Below, piece after piece: positions 15,466-24,352 of a DNA stretch of 64,000 nucleotides; position 1 is the first letter of the stretch; every line of letters starts with the position of its first letter. Under the pieces are notes generated by a model. It was not told where the DNA came from. It worked only from the letters and a program-made list of their open reading frames with translations, and did no database searches. The position numbers and the translations under genes were made by a program. This stretch comes from Alphaproteobacteria bacterium (GTDB lineage Bacteria > Pseudomonadota > Alphaproteobacteria > SMXP01): contig JANQPV010000026.1 of NCBI GenBank assembly GCA_028285305.1, forward strand, positions 62,001 through 126,000, in the 5' to 3' direction.

Positions 15466-16781
15466 CGATGGAAAAGGTGTCAAAGCCCTTCGGACTTAAA
15501 GCCTACCAACTAGCGACTCAGGCTTTGTCGCCAATGGCACCGCTCATTTTGAGGCGACGCCTGCGCCGCGGCAAAGAGGATCCGGACCGAATGCAAGAGC
15601 GCTTGGGCTTTCCAAGCCGGGAGCGGCCGCCAGGACCGTTGGCATGGATCCACGGGGCGAGCGTCGGCGAATCCCTTTCCGTCCTCCCGCTCATTGACCG
15701 TCTGCTGTCAGACTTTCCCAAGTTGCATATTCTGATGACCACCGGAACAGTGACATCCTCGTCGATCATGGAACAACGGCTCCGCGACCGCGCGTTCCAT
15801 CAGTATGTCCCGATCGATCAACCGGCCGCCGTGCGGCGATTTCTTGATCATTGGCGGCCCAACATCGGGTTGTGGCTGGAGCAAGATTTGTGGCCGAACC
15901 TTATCCGCCAATCCGCGGGCCAAGACATTCCCCTTGCTTTGATCAATGCGCGCATGTCGGACGGATCTTTCCGTTCATGGCAAAAATGGCTCCGCACCGC
16001 TTCAGACCTGCTGTCCTATTTCCAAATCTTACTCGCCCAAGATCAAGAAGCAGCCAATAAATACAAAACCCTAGGAGCCCACCACACGATAGTTACAGGG
16101 AATCTCAAGTTTGCAGCCGCGCCGTTGCCTCACGACCCTGTTGCGCTCGAGGACCTAAAGTCCGCGATCGGAAATCGCCCCCTCTTTCTGGCCGCCAGCA
16201 CGCACCCGAAGGAAGAGGAACAAGTGGTGAGCGCCGCATCGATCGCGAAGGACCACTATCCCGATCTTCTGACAATTATTGTCCCTCGACATCCCGAGCG
16301 CGGCGAGGAAATCGCCGCTACTTTGACTGAACGGGCAATCCCGGTGCAACGCAGGTCGCAAGGAGACCTGCCCACTCACGAAACAGACATCTACCTGGCC
16401 GACACGCTCGGCGAGCTGGGACTCTTCTACCGTCTCGCAGATCTCGTCTTCATCGGTGGTTCTCTCATCGAACATGGGGGACAAAATCCCCTCGAAGCGG
16501 CGAGACTTGACTGCTGTATTCTGCACGGTCCGCACACAACCAATTTTCCGGCAATTTATCCAGAATTCATCGAACAGGGCGCCAGTATTGAAGTCCAATC
16601 TTCGCAGCAGCTCGGCCAGACGGTTTGCCGTTTGTTGGCGCACCCTGAGCAACGAACACTCTACAAGCGCAAAGCAACTGAGTTGGCGGCAAAACAGGAC
16701 CACGTGTTGGACACCACGATTGATGCCCTGAAACCAGTTTTGAAAACCTTACAGTCGCTCCAATCCGATGACGCCCCCTGA
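15462..16781 (+). CDS. waaA: 3-deoxy-D-manno-octulosonic acid transferase
   Basis: WaaA/KdtA, which transfers Kdo from CMP-Kdo to the lipid A precursor at the inner face of the cytoplasmic membrane. At 439 residues it is of normal length. The N-terminal half has WIHGASVGE with Glu70 as the expected catalytic base; the C-terminal half has VTGNLKFA, FLAASTHPKEEE, IIVPRHPERG and FIGGSLIEHGGQNPLEAARL, the CMP-Kdo-binding glycosyltransferase signature. It starts by ATGA overlap with DUF374 and overlaps lpxK by 14 nt, in the tight order DUF374-waaA-lpxK-lauroyl transferase. Confidence 0.96.
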   Translation: MTMEKVSKPFGLKAYQLATQALSPMAPLILRRRLRRGKEDPDRMQERLGFPSRERPPGPLAWIHGASVGESLSVLPLIDRLLSDFPKLHILMTTGTVTSSSIMEQRLRDRAFHQYVPIDQPAAVRRFLDHWRPNIGLWLEQDLWPNLIRQSAGQDIPLALINARMSDGSFRSWQKWLRTASDLLSYFQILLAQDQEAANKYKTLGAHHTIVTGNLKFAAAPLPHDPVALEDLKSAIGNRPLFLAASTHPKEEEQVVSAASIAKDHYPDLLTIIVPRHPERGEEIAATLTERAIPVQRRSQGDLPTHETDIYLADTLGELGLFYRLADLVFIGGSLIEHGGQNPLEAARLDCCILHGPHTTNFPAIYPEFIEQGASIEVQSSQQLGQTVCRLLAHPEQRTLYKRKATELAAKQDHVLDTTIDALKPVLKTLQSLQSDDAP

Positions 16782-17805
16782 CTTTTGGTATCCGCAGGTG
16801 TCCGGCAGCCGTCCGGGACTATGGGCAAAAGCCATCGAAACGCTTCTGCGTCCCTTAGGCGCTATCTACGGTGCGGCCGGACAGGCAAAACGCGTTCTGT
16901 CCACATCATACCGGGCAAACGTGCCGGTTGTCTGTGTTGGTAATTTATCCGTTGGCGGAACGGGGAAGACACCTGTCTCCATTGCCATCGCATCCATGCT
17001 CGGCGCATTCGGCCATCAACCGTTCTTTCTGACCCGAGGATATGGCGGAACGGAGAAAGGCCCCATTCGGGTCGATCAAAACAAACATAGGGCCGCCCAG
17101 GTGGGAGATGAGCCCCTCCTCCTCGCGAGTTCGGCCCCCACAATCGTGAGCCGGGACCGTCCGGCGGGAGCCGCATTGGCAGAACAACAAGGCGCCTCCA
17201 TCATTGTCATGGACGACGGCTTCCAAAATCCGTCTTTAGTTAAAGACGCCGCCTTTGTCGTTGTGGATTGCAAAGCAGGATTCGGTAATGGGCTTGTCTT
17301 TCCGGCGGGCCCGTTGAGAGAATCCGTCTCGGAGGGATTGCGGCGTGCCGAGGCCATCATCGCGGTTGGCTCCTCTCCCCAATCGGACGCTAGCCATATC
17401 TCTAAGGCGATTGCAGAGCACGCCCAAGATCCGCCCCCGCTCTTGAAGGCGCACCTGAAGCCGGCGGCATCCGGTCTCAAACCCCACCCCTATCTCGCCT
17501 TTGCGGGCATCGGCCGGCCGGAGAAGTTCTTCAGCACGCTCCGTGACCTTGAGGCCGAGCTGGTCACAACCAGAGCGTTTCCCGACCATCATATGTACAC
17601 CAACCAAGAATTAGATGATCTTAGGCGCTTGGCAGCTCAACGAGGGGCAAAGCTCATCACCACGGAAAAAGATGCGATGCGCCTGAGCCCGGAGTGGCGC
17701 CGGATGATTGAAACCCTGCCCGTCGAACTTCACTTTGAGGATAGAAAAGCGCTAGAAGACCTCCTACAAAAGAAACTCAGTCTTACCAAATCGCCTCTGC
17801 ATTAG
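16768..17805 (+). CDS. lpxK: Tetraacyldisaccharide 4'-kinase
   Basis: LpxK, the kinase that phosphorylates the 4' position of tetraacyldisaccharide-1-phosphate to give lipid IVA. In 345 residues the P-loop is VGNLSVGGTGKTPV (Walker A GGTGKT near 63-68), followed by FLTRGYGG, VGDEPLLLA, the DDGFQ catalytic motif and PAGPLRE. The C-terminus has FAGIGRPEKFF and TTEKDAMRL, both standard. It begins inside the end of waaA and is 10 nt before the lauroyl acyltransferase, so the operon is continuous. With waaA, this implies a lipopolysaccharide-bearing outer membrane. Confidence 0.97.
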   Translation: MTPPDFWYPQVSGSRPGLWAKAIETLLRPLGAIYGAAGQAKRVLSTSYRANVPVVCVGNLSVGGTGKTPVSIAIASMLGAFGHQPFFLTRGYGGTEKGPIRVDQNKHRAAQVGDEPLLLASSAPTIVSRDRPAGAALAEQQGASIIVMDDGFQNPSLVKDAAFVVVDCKAGFGNGLVFPAGPLRESVSEGLRRAEAIIAVGSSPQSDASHISKAIAEHAQDPPPLLKAHLKPAASGLKPHPYLAFAGIGRPEKFFSTLRDLEAELVTTRAFPDHHMYTNQELDDLRRLAAQRGAKLITTEKDAMRLSPEWRRMIETLPVELHFEDRKALEDLLQKKLSLTKSPLH

Positions 17806-17815
17806 CCGCCGAACC

Positions 17816-18733
17816 ATGACCCAAGCCGATTCCCTGCAAAGTTCCCGGCCGCTAACGAAAGACCTGAATTACCGGTTTCAAAATTGGGCCTTCCTCGGCA
17901 TTATGAGACTTTTCCGCGCACTCGGCCTTGCTCGTGCCAGGCAGTTCGGTGGATGGTTTGCGCGGACACTCGGCCCCCGCATTCCGGTCTCCAACCGTGC
18001 ACGAGAAAGCCTCAAGGCCAGCTTTCCTGAAAAAGACAAAGAGGAAATCAATCAAATCTTGGTTCGCATGTGGGATAATTTGGGCCGTACGTTTGCAGAA
18101 TATCCGCATCTGGATCAGTTTGACGCTTATGACGGCAGAGGCCACATTTCCGTATCTGGCACGGACACGCTCGATGACATCATCGCCAAGGGAACCGGCG
18201 CCATATTTGTCTCAGGGCATTTTGCCAATTGGGAGCTTCTGCCCTTGGCGGCCAGCGGCGTCGGCTTAAGCGGCGGCGAAGTGTACCGTGCCGCAAACAA
18301 TCCCTATGTCGATCAATGGTTGGTCCGCCAGCGCACGAACCACATTTACCAAGATCAGATCCCTAAAGGATCTCACGGCGCCCGCAAACTCCTCTCGGTC
18401 CTCAAGGACCGCCACTATGTCGTCATGTTGATTGATCAAAAAATGAACGACGGCATATCGGTTCCGCTTTTGGGTCGGGAGGCCATGACGCCACCGGCGG
18501 CGGCACAACTCTCGCTTCGCTTTAATGTGCCCATCGTTCCAGCCTCCATCGTGCGCAAGGACGACGATACGTTCCACATCCATGTTTTTCCGCCCGTAAC
18601 GATCGAAGAATCCGGCCAGAAGACGCAGGACATTTACGCCCTAACGCTTAAGCTGAACCAATGGCTGGAAGAGCGCATCCGAGAGCAGCCTGAACAATGG
18701 CTTTGGCTACATAGACGCTGGCCAAAAAAATAA
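17816..18733 (+). CDS. lpxL: Lipid A lauroyl acyltransferase (LpxL/HtrB-type)
   Basis: A 305-residue member of the LpxL/LpxM late acyltransferase family, adding a secondary acyl chain to lipid A. The catalytic HX4E/D motif is GHFANWE (His near residue 133), followed by YRAANNP, GARKLLSVL, LIDQKMNDGISVPLLGR and the C-terminal EQWLWLHRRWPKK, all typical. It starts 10 nt after lpxK and closes the lipid A operon; the next gene is 61 nt away. Whether the donor is lauroyl, myristoyl or another acyl-ACP cannot be told from sequence. Confidence 0.92.
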   Translation: MTQADSLQSSRPLTKDLNYRFQNWAFLGIMRLFRALGLARARQFGGWFARTLGPRIPVSNRARESLKASFPEKDKEEINQILVRMWDNLGRTFAEYPHLDQFDAYDGRGHISVSGTDTLDDIIAKGTGAIFVSGHFANWELLPLAASGVGLSGGEVYRAANNPYVDQWLVRQRTNHIYQDQIPKGSHGARKLLSVLKDRHYVVMLIDQKMNDGISVPLLGREAMTPPAAAQLSLRFNVPIVPASIVRKDDDTFHIHVFPPVTIEESGQKTQDIYALTLKLNQWLEERIREQPEQWLWLHRRWPKK

Positions 18734-18794
18734 TCGTACCTATATACGCTCTGCTCTGGACAACCTGATTTCCTATCCTCGGGAGGGAAAGCTC

Positions 18795-21446
18795 GTGGCG
18801 TTCATTGCATTCCTGGCCATTCTTTGGTTTGGCGTCGTTCCCATTTTGGGCCTCGTGGCCTTCTTGAAAACCAGTCGAATTGGTCAGCTCGAGGCAAAAC
18901 TCGCCCGGTTGGAAAGGCAGTTACCAGAAGGACCAGAAAAGCGCGCCAATGAGCCGCCGAAACCGGCGGCCACGCCGCCCGCCGACTCCAAACCTAAGGT
19001 TCCCGCTCGAGTATTCACTCCTCCAAAGGAGAAACAGGACGAGAATTCTGAACCGCACCGGGAGGAGCGCCTCGATGCGCCTCGACCGACGCCCAGCAAA
19101 AGGACCCACAGAGAAAACACCGACTGGGAACGGATGATCGCCGCAAACTGGCTCGTTTGGATCGGCGGCCTCGCACTGGCGCTCGGCGGACTTTTCCTCG
19201 TCCGTGTGGCGATTGAAGCGGGCTTTTTTGGTCCCACTATGCGGACGGTGTCAGCTGCTCTCCTAGGCGCCATTCTGACGGGTGTCTCGTTCAGAGCCGA
19301 AAAATGGGATGTGGTGAGCAACGCTACAGGAGCGCTCAGATCCTTGCCCGCCATTTTGGCAGGCGTGGGGGTGATCACTCTCTACGGATCGATTCTGGCT
19401 GCCGGCATATTGTACAACTTGCTACCGCCGCCGCTGGTGCTGGCTGCCTTTACACTGACGTCGATTTGGGCTGTCGCGCTGTCCCTCCGACACGGTCCGG
19501 TGATCGCGGCGATTGGACTTTCGGGTGCCTTCGTTTCACCTTTCTTCACCGGAGCCGAGAGCGGATCGCCCATCATTCTGCTCCCCTTTGCCGCGGCGGT
19601 GACCTTAACGGGACTGACCCTAGTTCGCCTCAAGAATTGGAGATTTCTATCCCTTATGTGCTTTGCAGGATGGATGCTTTGGGGGATCGCTGGTTTCTTA
19701 AGCAGTGATCCGGCCTCCACATGGGCGGTGCCAGCTTACACGCTTGCAACTGGCCTCCTTGCCGTTTGGATTGCTCAGTCCTTCGCACACGAACCATTTT
19801 TTGGTAAAATGGGAGCGGACTATTTTGATTTGCTAAAGAAAAGGGGCGGCGAGAGCGTCATCGCCGCCTATCTCATTTGGGTAGGCACCGGGCTCCTGAT
19901 CGTCATGTCTTCTTTGGAAGGGGCCTCAGACTCCCTCAGCATGGGATCGGCCGGCGCCTTCGCAGGACTTGGTCTGCTGCTGGCCTGGCGAAGAGAAGGC
20001 TTTGGCCTATTTGCTCCCTTCGGCGCACTTATCTCGCTCCTCATCATCGCCCTTTGGCCGGACTGGAAGTCGGGACAACTCTGGTTCAGCGCCGCCGCCG
20101 GAATGGGGTACCTGGGGTTCGGCGCACTCCTCACCCCTCGCCTACGTGTCCAAGCCCCCATCGCCGCAACGGCCGCGCTCTCACCGCCAGCTTTCCTTTT
20201 TGCTGCATTTTGGCGGGGCAATGCCATGGAGCCTCACGTTCTCTGGGGAATTGGCGCATTGGTAATCGCTTTGGCCGTTTCATTTCTGTTGATGCGGCAA
20301 AAGAAATCGGATCCGGATTTCGATCAACATCCAGGAGCGGCCGCGTCCTATGCCCTTGGCGCCAGCCTCAGCGCCAGCCTGGCGCCCTTCCTCGTCCTTT
20401 CGGATATTTGGCTTGGAAGCGCAATGGCGGTCGTCGGCCTAGCAATTGCCGCAACCTATCAGAGATTCCCAATTCCGACCCTCCGCATGGCAGGAATGGC
20501 CGCCGCGGCTCTCGCCACAATTCTTTTGATCCGCCCGGGAATGTTATCGGATGTACATCTCTCTCCGGTCCCTATCTTCAATGAACTGAGTTTTGGCTTC
20601 GGAATTGCCGTTATCGCGCTCGGCCTTGGCTCCCGATTCCTCAACGCGGATGAAAACGCGTCCCGTGCGTACGAAGGGGCCGCCGCAATCATCTTTTTTG
20701 CGATGATAGGTCTGCTTATCCGTCATGCGGCAGGCAACGGCTCCATAAACGGGCCTTTCGCAGGCTTGGGCGAGGCCTCGGGCTTTGCAATAGCCTATCT
20801 TGGGATGGCTATTTCGCTGGCGTATCGCTTTGCGCAAGCCGATTTTGTTTGGCGGGGATTAGAGACAGTGGCGGCATCGGTGGGCGTCGGCGCGATTGGC
20901 GCAGCGTGGCTCGCATTGTTCTGGGATGAGGCCGGCAATTGGTTCGTTTTGAACCTCTTGTTCGCCGCCTTTGCTATGCCCGCCATCCTGCTCGGCGTCT
21001 ATTCCAAGGTGCTTTCCCGGAATTCGCGGCGCGAACTGGCAAGGTCAACAGGCTGGCTTGCAGTTGCGATCAGCTTTGCTTGGATCAATTTCGAAGTGCG
21101 TCGCACGTTTTCCGGTTCTGTCATCTTCGAAGGTCCGTCTACAAACGATATCGAAATGTGGGCTTATTCGATCGTGTGGCTGATGTATGCGTTCTGTCTG
21201 CTCGGCTGGGGCGTATGGCGCTCTTACGCTCCTGCGCGCTATGCTTCCCTTGCCGTGTTGGCTTTGGCTCTGGTCAAAGTGTTCATCTTCGACTTGGGCG
21301 CCTTAGAAGGAGCCATGCGCGCGGTGAGCTTCATCGCTTTGGGCGGCGCCTTGATTGGGACGGCCCTTTTTTATCAGCGGTTCGTCTTCGCGCGGCCGCA
21401 GCCAACCCCACGGCAATCAGGCATCCAAAGCGCATCTTCGACTTGA
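18795..21446 (+). CDS. DUF2339 polytopic membrane protein
   Basis: A large (883-residue) membrane protein of the DUF2339 family. After one N-terminal membrane helix there is a short coiled coil (LEAKLARLERQLPEG) and a basic, proline-rich linker to about residue 110, then the signature NWLVWIGGLALALGGLFLV and some 20 hydrophobic segments. It ends with ALALVKVFIFDLGALEGAMR and SFIALGGALIG, the standard DUF2339 finish. The start is GTG 18795, preceded by GGGAGGG with a short spacer. No known enzymatic role; DUF2339 proteins are sometimes encoded near envelope genes, as here. It is convergent with the M23 gene. Confidence 0.88.
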   Translation: MAFIAFLAILWFGVVPILGLVAFLKTSRIGQLEAKLARLERQLPEGPEKRANEPPKPAATPPADSKPKVPARVFTPPKEKQDENSEPHREERLDAPRPTPSKRTHRENTDWERMIAANWLVWIGGLALALGGLFLVRVAIEAGFFGPTMRTVSAALLGAILTGVSFRAEKWDVVSNATGALRSLPAILAGVGVITLYGSILAAGILYNLLPPPLVLAAFTLTSIWAVALSLRHGPVIAAIGLSGAFVSPFFTGAESGSPIILLPFAAAVTLTGLTLVRLKNWRFLSLMCFAGWMLWGIAGFLSSDPASTWAVPAYTLATGLLAVWIAQSFAHEPFFGKMGADYFDLLKKRGGESVIAAYLIWVGTGLLIVMSSLEGASDSLSMGSAGAFAGLGLLLAWRREGFGLFAPFGALISLLIIALWPDWKSGQLWFSAAAGMGYLGFGALLTPRLRVQAPIAATAALSPPAFLFAAFWRGNAMEPHVLWGIGALVIALAVSFLLMRQKKSDPDFDQHPGAAASYALGASLSASLAPFLVLSDIWLGSAMAVVGLAIAATYQRFPIPTLRMAGMAAAALATILLIRPGMLSDVHLSPVPIFNELSFGFGIAVIALGLGSRFLNADENASRAYEGAAAIIFFAMIGLLIRHAAGNGSINGPFAGLGEASGFAIAYLGMAISLAYRFAQADFVWRGLETVAASVGVGAIGAAWLALFWDEAGNWFVLNLLFAAFAMPAILLGVYSKVLSRNSRRELARSTGWLAVAISFAWINFEVRRTFSGSVIFEGPSTNDIEMWAYSIVWLMYAFCLLGWGVWRSYAPARYASLAVLALALVKVFIFDLGALEGAMRAVSFIALGGALIGTALFYQRFVFARPQPTPRQSGIQSASST

Positions 21447-21456
21447 AAGCGATCGA

Positions 21457-22338
21457 TCACTCGCTTTTTGTTGGCATAGGCGGCACCAGCAACTGCGGGT
21501 CGAGCCGCCGGCCGGCAAGATAAAGGCCCCAATGCAGATGGGGCCCCGTTGATCGTCCGGTGGAACCGATGGCGCCCAAAACCTGACCTTGCTCCACGAA
21601 ATCCCCAGGGGCCACATCAAGACGGGACATATGCATAAAGACACTTGTCAAGCCATTGCCGTGATCGAGAAAGAGGGCATTACCTTCAAAATAGAGGTCA
21701 GACGCCAAAGTGATCTTTCCCCCTGCCGGCGCAACGACCGGCGTACCCGTGGGTGCAGCCACATCTACACCAAAGTGGGGCCGTTTCGGCTCGCCATTCA
21801 GTATGCGTTGTGATCCGTACACACCGGAAATTCTCCCTCTTGCAGGCCAGACGAACGTATTCGCAAACCAATCTCCGCGAGTTATATCTTGCCGAGCAGC
21901 AGACTTTAGTTTTTGGTCCTGCGCGATCTTATCCAATTGTTGTTTCGTGTAAGGCGTTACTTTACCAGGCGGAAGCCCGTCAATACGCTGAATATTATAG
22001 TCTCGCTGGGCGATTTCCAGGGTCTTCGTCTGCTCCCTACCATCAGAAGTCACGATCTTCAGCTCGGCGCTAGGCTTGTGGTCCCGCCCAAACCCCACAA
22101 CAAAGTGACCATTGTCGGAAACCAACTGGCTGAGACCGTCTAAAGTGACAGTAGCGCCAGGATCGGTTTGGCCAAAGACAGTCCCGCCCTGGGTAAAATG
22201 CCCTGAGAGCTCGATCTCCGTTTCTTCCGCAGGCGCCTCAACACCAGCGGGCGCCGCATAAGACGGCGATGTCGCATTGCTCTGAACGGGCGTGCATCCC
22301 AAGCACAAAAGACCCAGCAACGGGAAAATCCGTTTCAT
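21457..22338 (-). CDS. M23 family metallopeptidase lipoprotein
   Basis: A 293-residue lipoprotein with a signal peptide ending in lipobox LLCLGC (cysteine at residue 15) and a C-terminal M23/LytM peptidase domain. The zinc ligands are present: HFGVD in the domain start and HLHW near the end, with GNALFLDHGNGLTSVFMHMS between them. So the enzyme could be an active endopeptidase cutting peptidoglycan cross-links, or a divisome activator. The N-terminal half has a beta-rich segment with GHFTQGGTVFGQT. It is the likely last gene of a minus-strand run with DUF2093 and xseA. Confidence 0.92.
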   Translation of the reverse strand: MKRIFPLLGLLCLGCTPVQSNATSPSYAAPAGVEAPAEETEIELSGHFTQGGTVFGQTDPGATVTLDGLSQLVSDNGHFVVGFGRDHKPSAELKIVTSDGREQTKTLEIAQRDYNIQRIDGLPPGKVTPYTKQQLDKIAQDQKLKSAARQDITRGDWFANTFVWPARGRISGVYGSQRILNGEPKRPHFGVDVAAPTGTPVVAPAGGKITLASDLYFEGNALFLDHGNGLTSVFMHMSRLDVAPGDFVEQGQVLGAIGSTGRSTGPHLHWGLYLAGRRLDPQLLVPPMPTKSE

Positions 22339-22407
22339 AAATTAGTTGTCCTTTTGGATGTGATTTTGTACGCGGCGTGACCCAGAACGAGCGCGCTACA
22401 TCAAGAG

Positions 22408-22635
22408 TCAGTCAGCAGCGCTTGCGAACTCCTGCTCTCGCTTAAGAGAAATCTCAGCGGACGCATAAGCTTCTTGCCGCTCAACGCTCCAATATCTCAA
22501 CTCATCCAAATAGACTTGTTGTCCGGTCGCCGCGCAGAGAACGTAAGAGCCCGGATGGACGACTTCGTACTCGCCGTCCAAATACTTAAGCTTCGCTTCT
22601 CCTTGAGTTCCAAAGCCTCTCTCAAACCTGTTCAT
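22408..22635 (-). CDS. DUF2093 family small protein
   Basis: A 75-residue protein, MNRFERGFGTQGEAKLKYLD onward, with the conserved VVHPGSYVLCAATGQQVYLDEL segment. This matches DUF2093, a short alphaproteobacterial family often found by xseA and lipid A genes. AGGA precedes the ATG with a 7-nt spacer. It begins 36 nt after the end of xseA on the same strand and precedes the M23 gene. One cysteine, no known motif; function unknown. Confidence 0.85.
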   Translation of the reverse strand: MNRFERGFGTQGEAKLKYLDGEYEVVHPGSYVLCAATGQQVYLDELRYWSVERQEAYASAEISLKREQEFASAAD

Positions 22636-22671
22636 AGTCTTTTCCTAAGCCTCATTTGACTTCAGCCTACA

Positions 22672-24249
22672 TCAAAAGAGTGAACCTTGCTTTTCTTTTG
22701 TGGATGTTTTTTGGCGTTTTCTATCATGGGACGTTTTGACAGGCTTGTCAGAGGAACTTTCGCTGGTGATCTCTGCGCCCACCCGACCGTCAACAAACCT
22801 CAAAGAAACACGATCCCCGACCGAATTCGACGCCGCAGACTTGATAACCTGTCCCTCACGGCTCTGGACAATCGCAAATCCACGCTCAAGAACGCTTTGA
22901 TGACTATAGGATTCAAGAAGCTTCGTTTCCTGGCGCAATGCTTGTTCCTTGTGTTTGACGTGTCTTTGAAACGCTTGAACCAGCGCTTGCTCACCCCGCG
23001 TCAGACGCTCCTTGTTCTTGCCAATACGCGTGACGGGGCTTTGACCCTTGAGTCTCCCACTCAAACTCTCGAGACGCTCGATCCGGCTTTTCGGCCAGGA
23101 ACCAAATGCGCGGTCGAGCCGCTCACTCAACGAGACTGTCCGCTCACGCGCCACACTGATAGTGGACTGAAGGGCGCGAGGCGAAAGAGACCCCCGCCTG
23201 GCCAGTTCCGTTCGGCACCTCTCCGTATAAAGACGCAATGAGCCCGAAAGGCGGTCCGATGCCGTGTCAAGTCGCTGGGCGGGCCATGCAAGAAGCGTTT
23301 CAAGTTTAGGAAACGCACGTTCTGCAGCAGCAAGGTGTTGGCGATTGCCTTCGATCACCCGTGAGCCTCCCCTGGACAATCGTGCTTCCAGGGCTTTGAC
23401 ATCCGCGATCAGGTCGGCGCGCACCGGAACCGCCATTTCAGCCGCCGCAGTCGGCGTTGGCGCCCGTTTATCCGAGGCGAAATCGATCAATGTCGTATCC
23501 GTCTCATGACCGACGGCGGAGATCAGAGGGATCCGGCTCGCCGCCGCCGCGCGCACCACAATTTCCTCGTTGAAGGGCCATAGATCTTCGATAGACCCGC
23601 CCCCGCGCGCAACGATCAGAACATCCGGACGCGGCACATCTCCGTCCTCAGGCAGACCATTAAAACCGGCAATCGCGTCAGCGATCTGTTGGGCGGCCGC
23701 TTCCCCTTGAACCAAGACAGGCCACAAGAGGACATGCCGGGGAAACCTATCGGCCAATCGGTGTTTGATGTCCCGGATAACCGCACCACTCTCCGAGGTC
23801 ACGACACCGATGGTTTGCGGCAAGTACGGCAGGTCTTGCTTCCGGGCCTCATCAAAGAGACCTTCCGCTGCCAGTTTTTTCCGGCGCTCCTCCAATAGGG
23901 CCATGAGAGCACCGATCCCGGCTGGCTCCATACTATCGATAACGATCTGATAGCGCGACTGACCTGGAAACGTGGTCAGACGGCCGGTGCAAACCACTTC
24001 GAGGCCCTGTTCCGGTTTGATCCTCAATTTGCCGGCTTGGCCTTTCCAGATTACTCCGTTCAGAACCGCCTTATCGTCTTTGAGATCCAAATAGACATGG
24101 CCCGACGCCGGGCGGCTGACGCGCCCCAACTCGCCTCTTACCCGAACATAGCCATACGCGTCTTCCACGGTGCGCTTGACGGCGAGAGAAATCTCGCTGA
24201 CCGAGTATTCGGGCAGATTTGCCCCAGCCGTTTCAGGTGCTTTTGACAT
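22672..24249 (-). CDS. xseA: Exodeoxyribonuclease VII large subunit
   Basis: XseA, the nuclease subunit of exonuclease VII, which degrades single-stranded DNA and matters in mismatch and damage repair with small subunit XseB (not in this window). 525 residues: an N-terminal OB fold (YGYVRVRGELGRVSRPASGH, VIWKGQ), a central catalytic domain with PGQSRYQIVI, IGVVTSESGAVIRDI, ARGGGSIEDLWPFNEE and SAVGHETD, and a long helical C-terminal coiled-coil region rich in Arg and Glu. Divergent from purD across about 100 nt, an arrangement common in alphaproteobacteria as I recall. Confidence 0.97.
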   Translation of the reverse strand: MSKAPETAGANLPEYSVSEISLAVKRTVEDAYGYVRVRGELGRVSRPASGHVYLDLKDDKAVLNGVIWKGQAGKLRIKPEQGLEVVCTGRLTTFPGQSRYQIVIDSMEPAGIGALMALLEERRKKLAAEGLFDEARKQDLPYLPQTIGVVTSESGAVIRDIKHRLADRFPRHVLLWPVLVQGEAAAQQIADAIAGFNGLPEDGDVPRPDVLIVARGGGSIEDLWPFNEEIVVRAAAASRIPLISAVGHETDTTLIDFASDKRAPTPTAAAEMAVPVRADLIADVKALEARLSRGGSRVIEGNRQHLAAAERAFPKLETLLAWPAQRLDTASDRLSGSLRLYTERCRTELARRGSLSPRALQSTISVARERTVSLSERLDRAFGSWPKSRIERLESLSGRLKGQSPVTRIGKNKERLTRGEQALVQAFQRHVKHKEQALRQETKLLESYSHQSVLERGFAIVQSREGQVIKSAASNSVGDRVSLRFVDGRVGAEITSESSSDKPVKTSHDRKRQKTSTKEKQGSLF

Positions 24250-24352
24250 CGACGCTTTTGACCATTGACTGCTTACACTTGCTTGAGTCGCCCATCATGT
24301 TACAAAAACGACCGGTCTTCAGCAAATTTCCAAGTCTTACACAAACAAACCT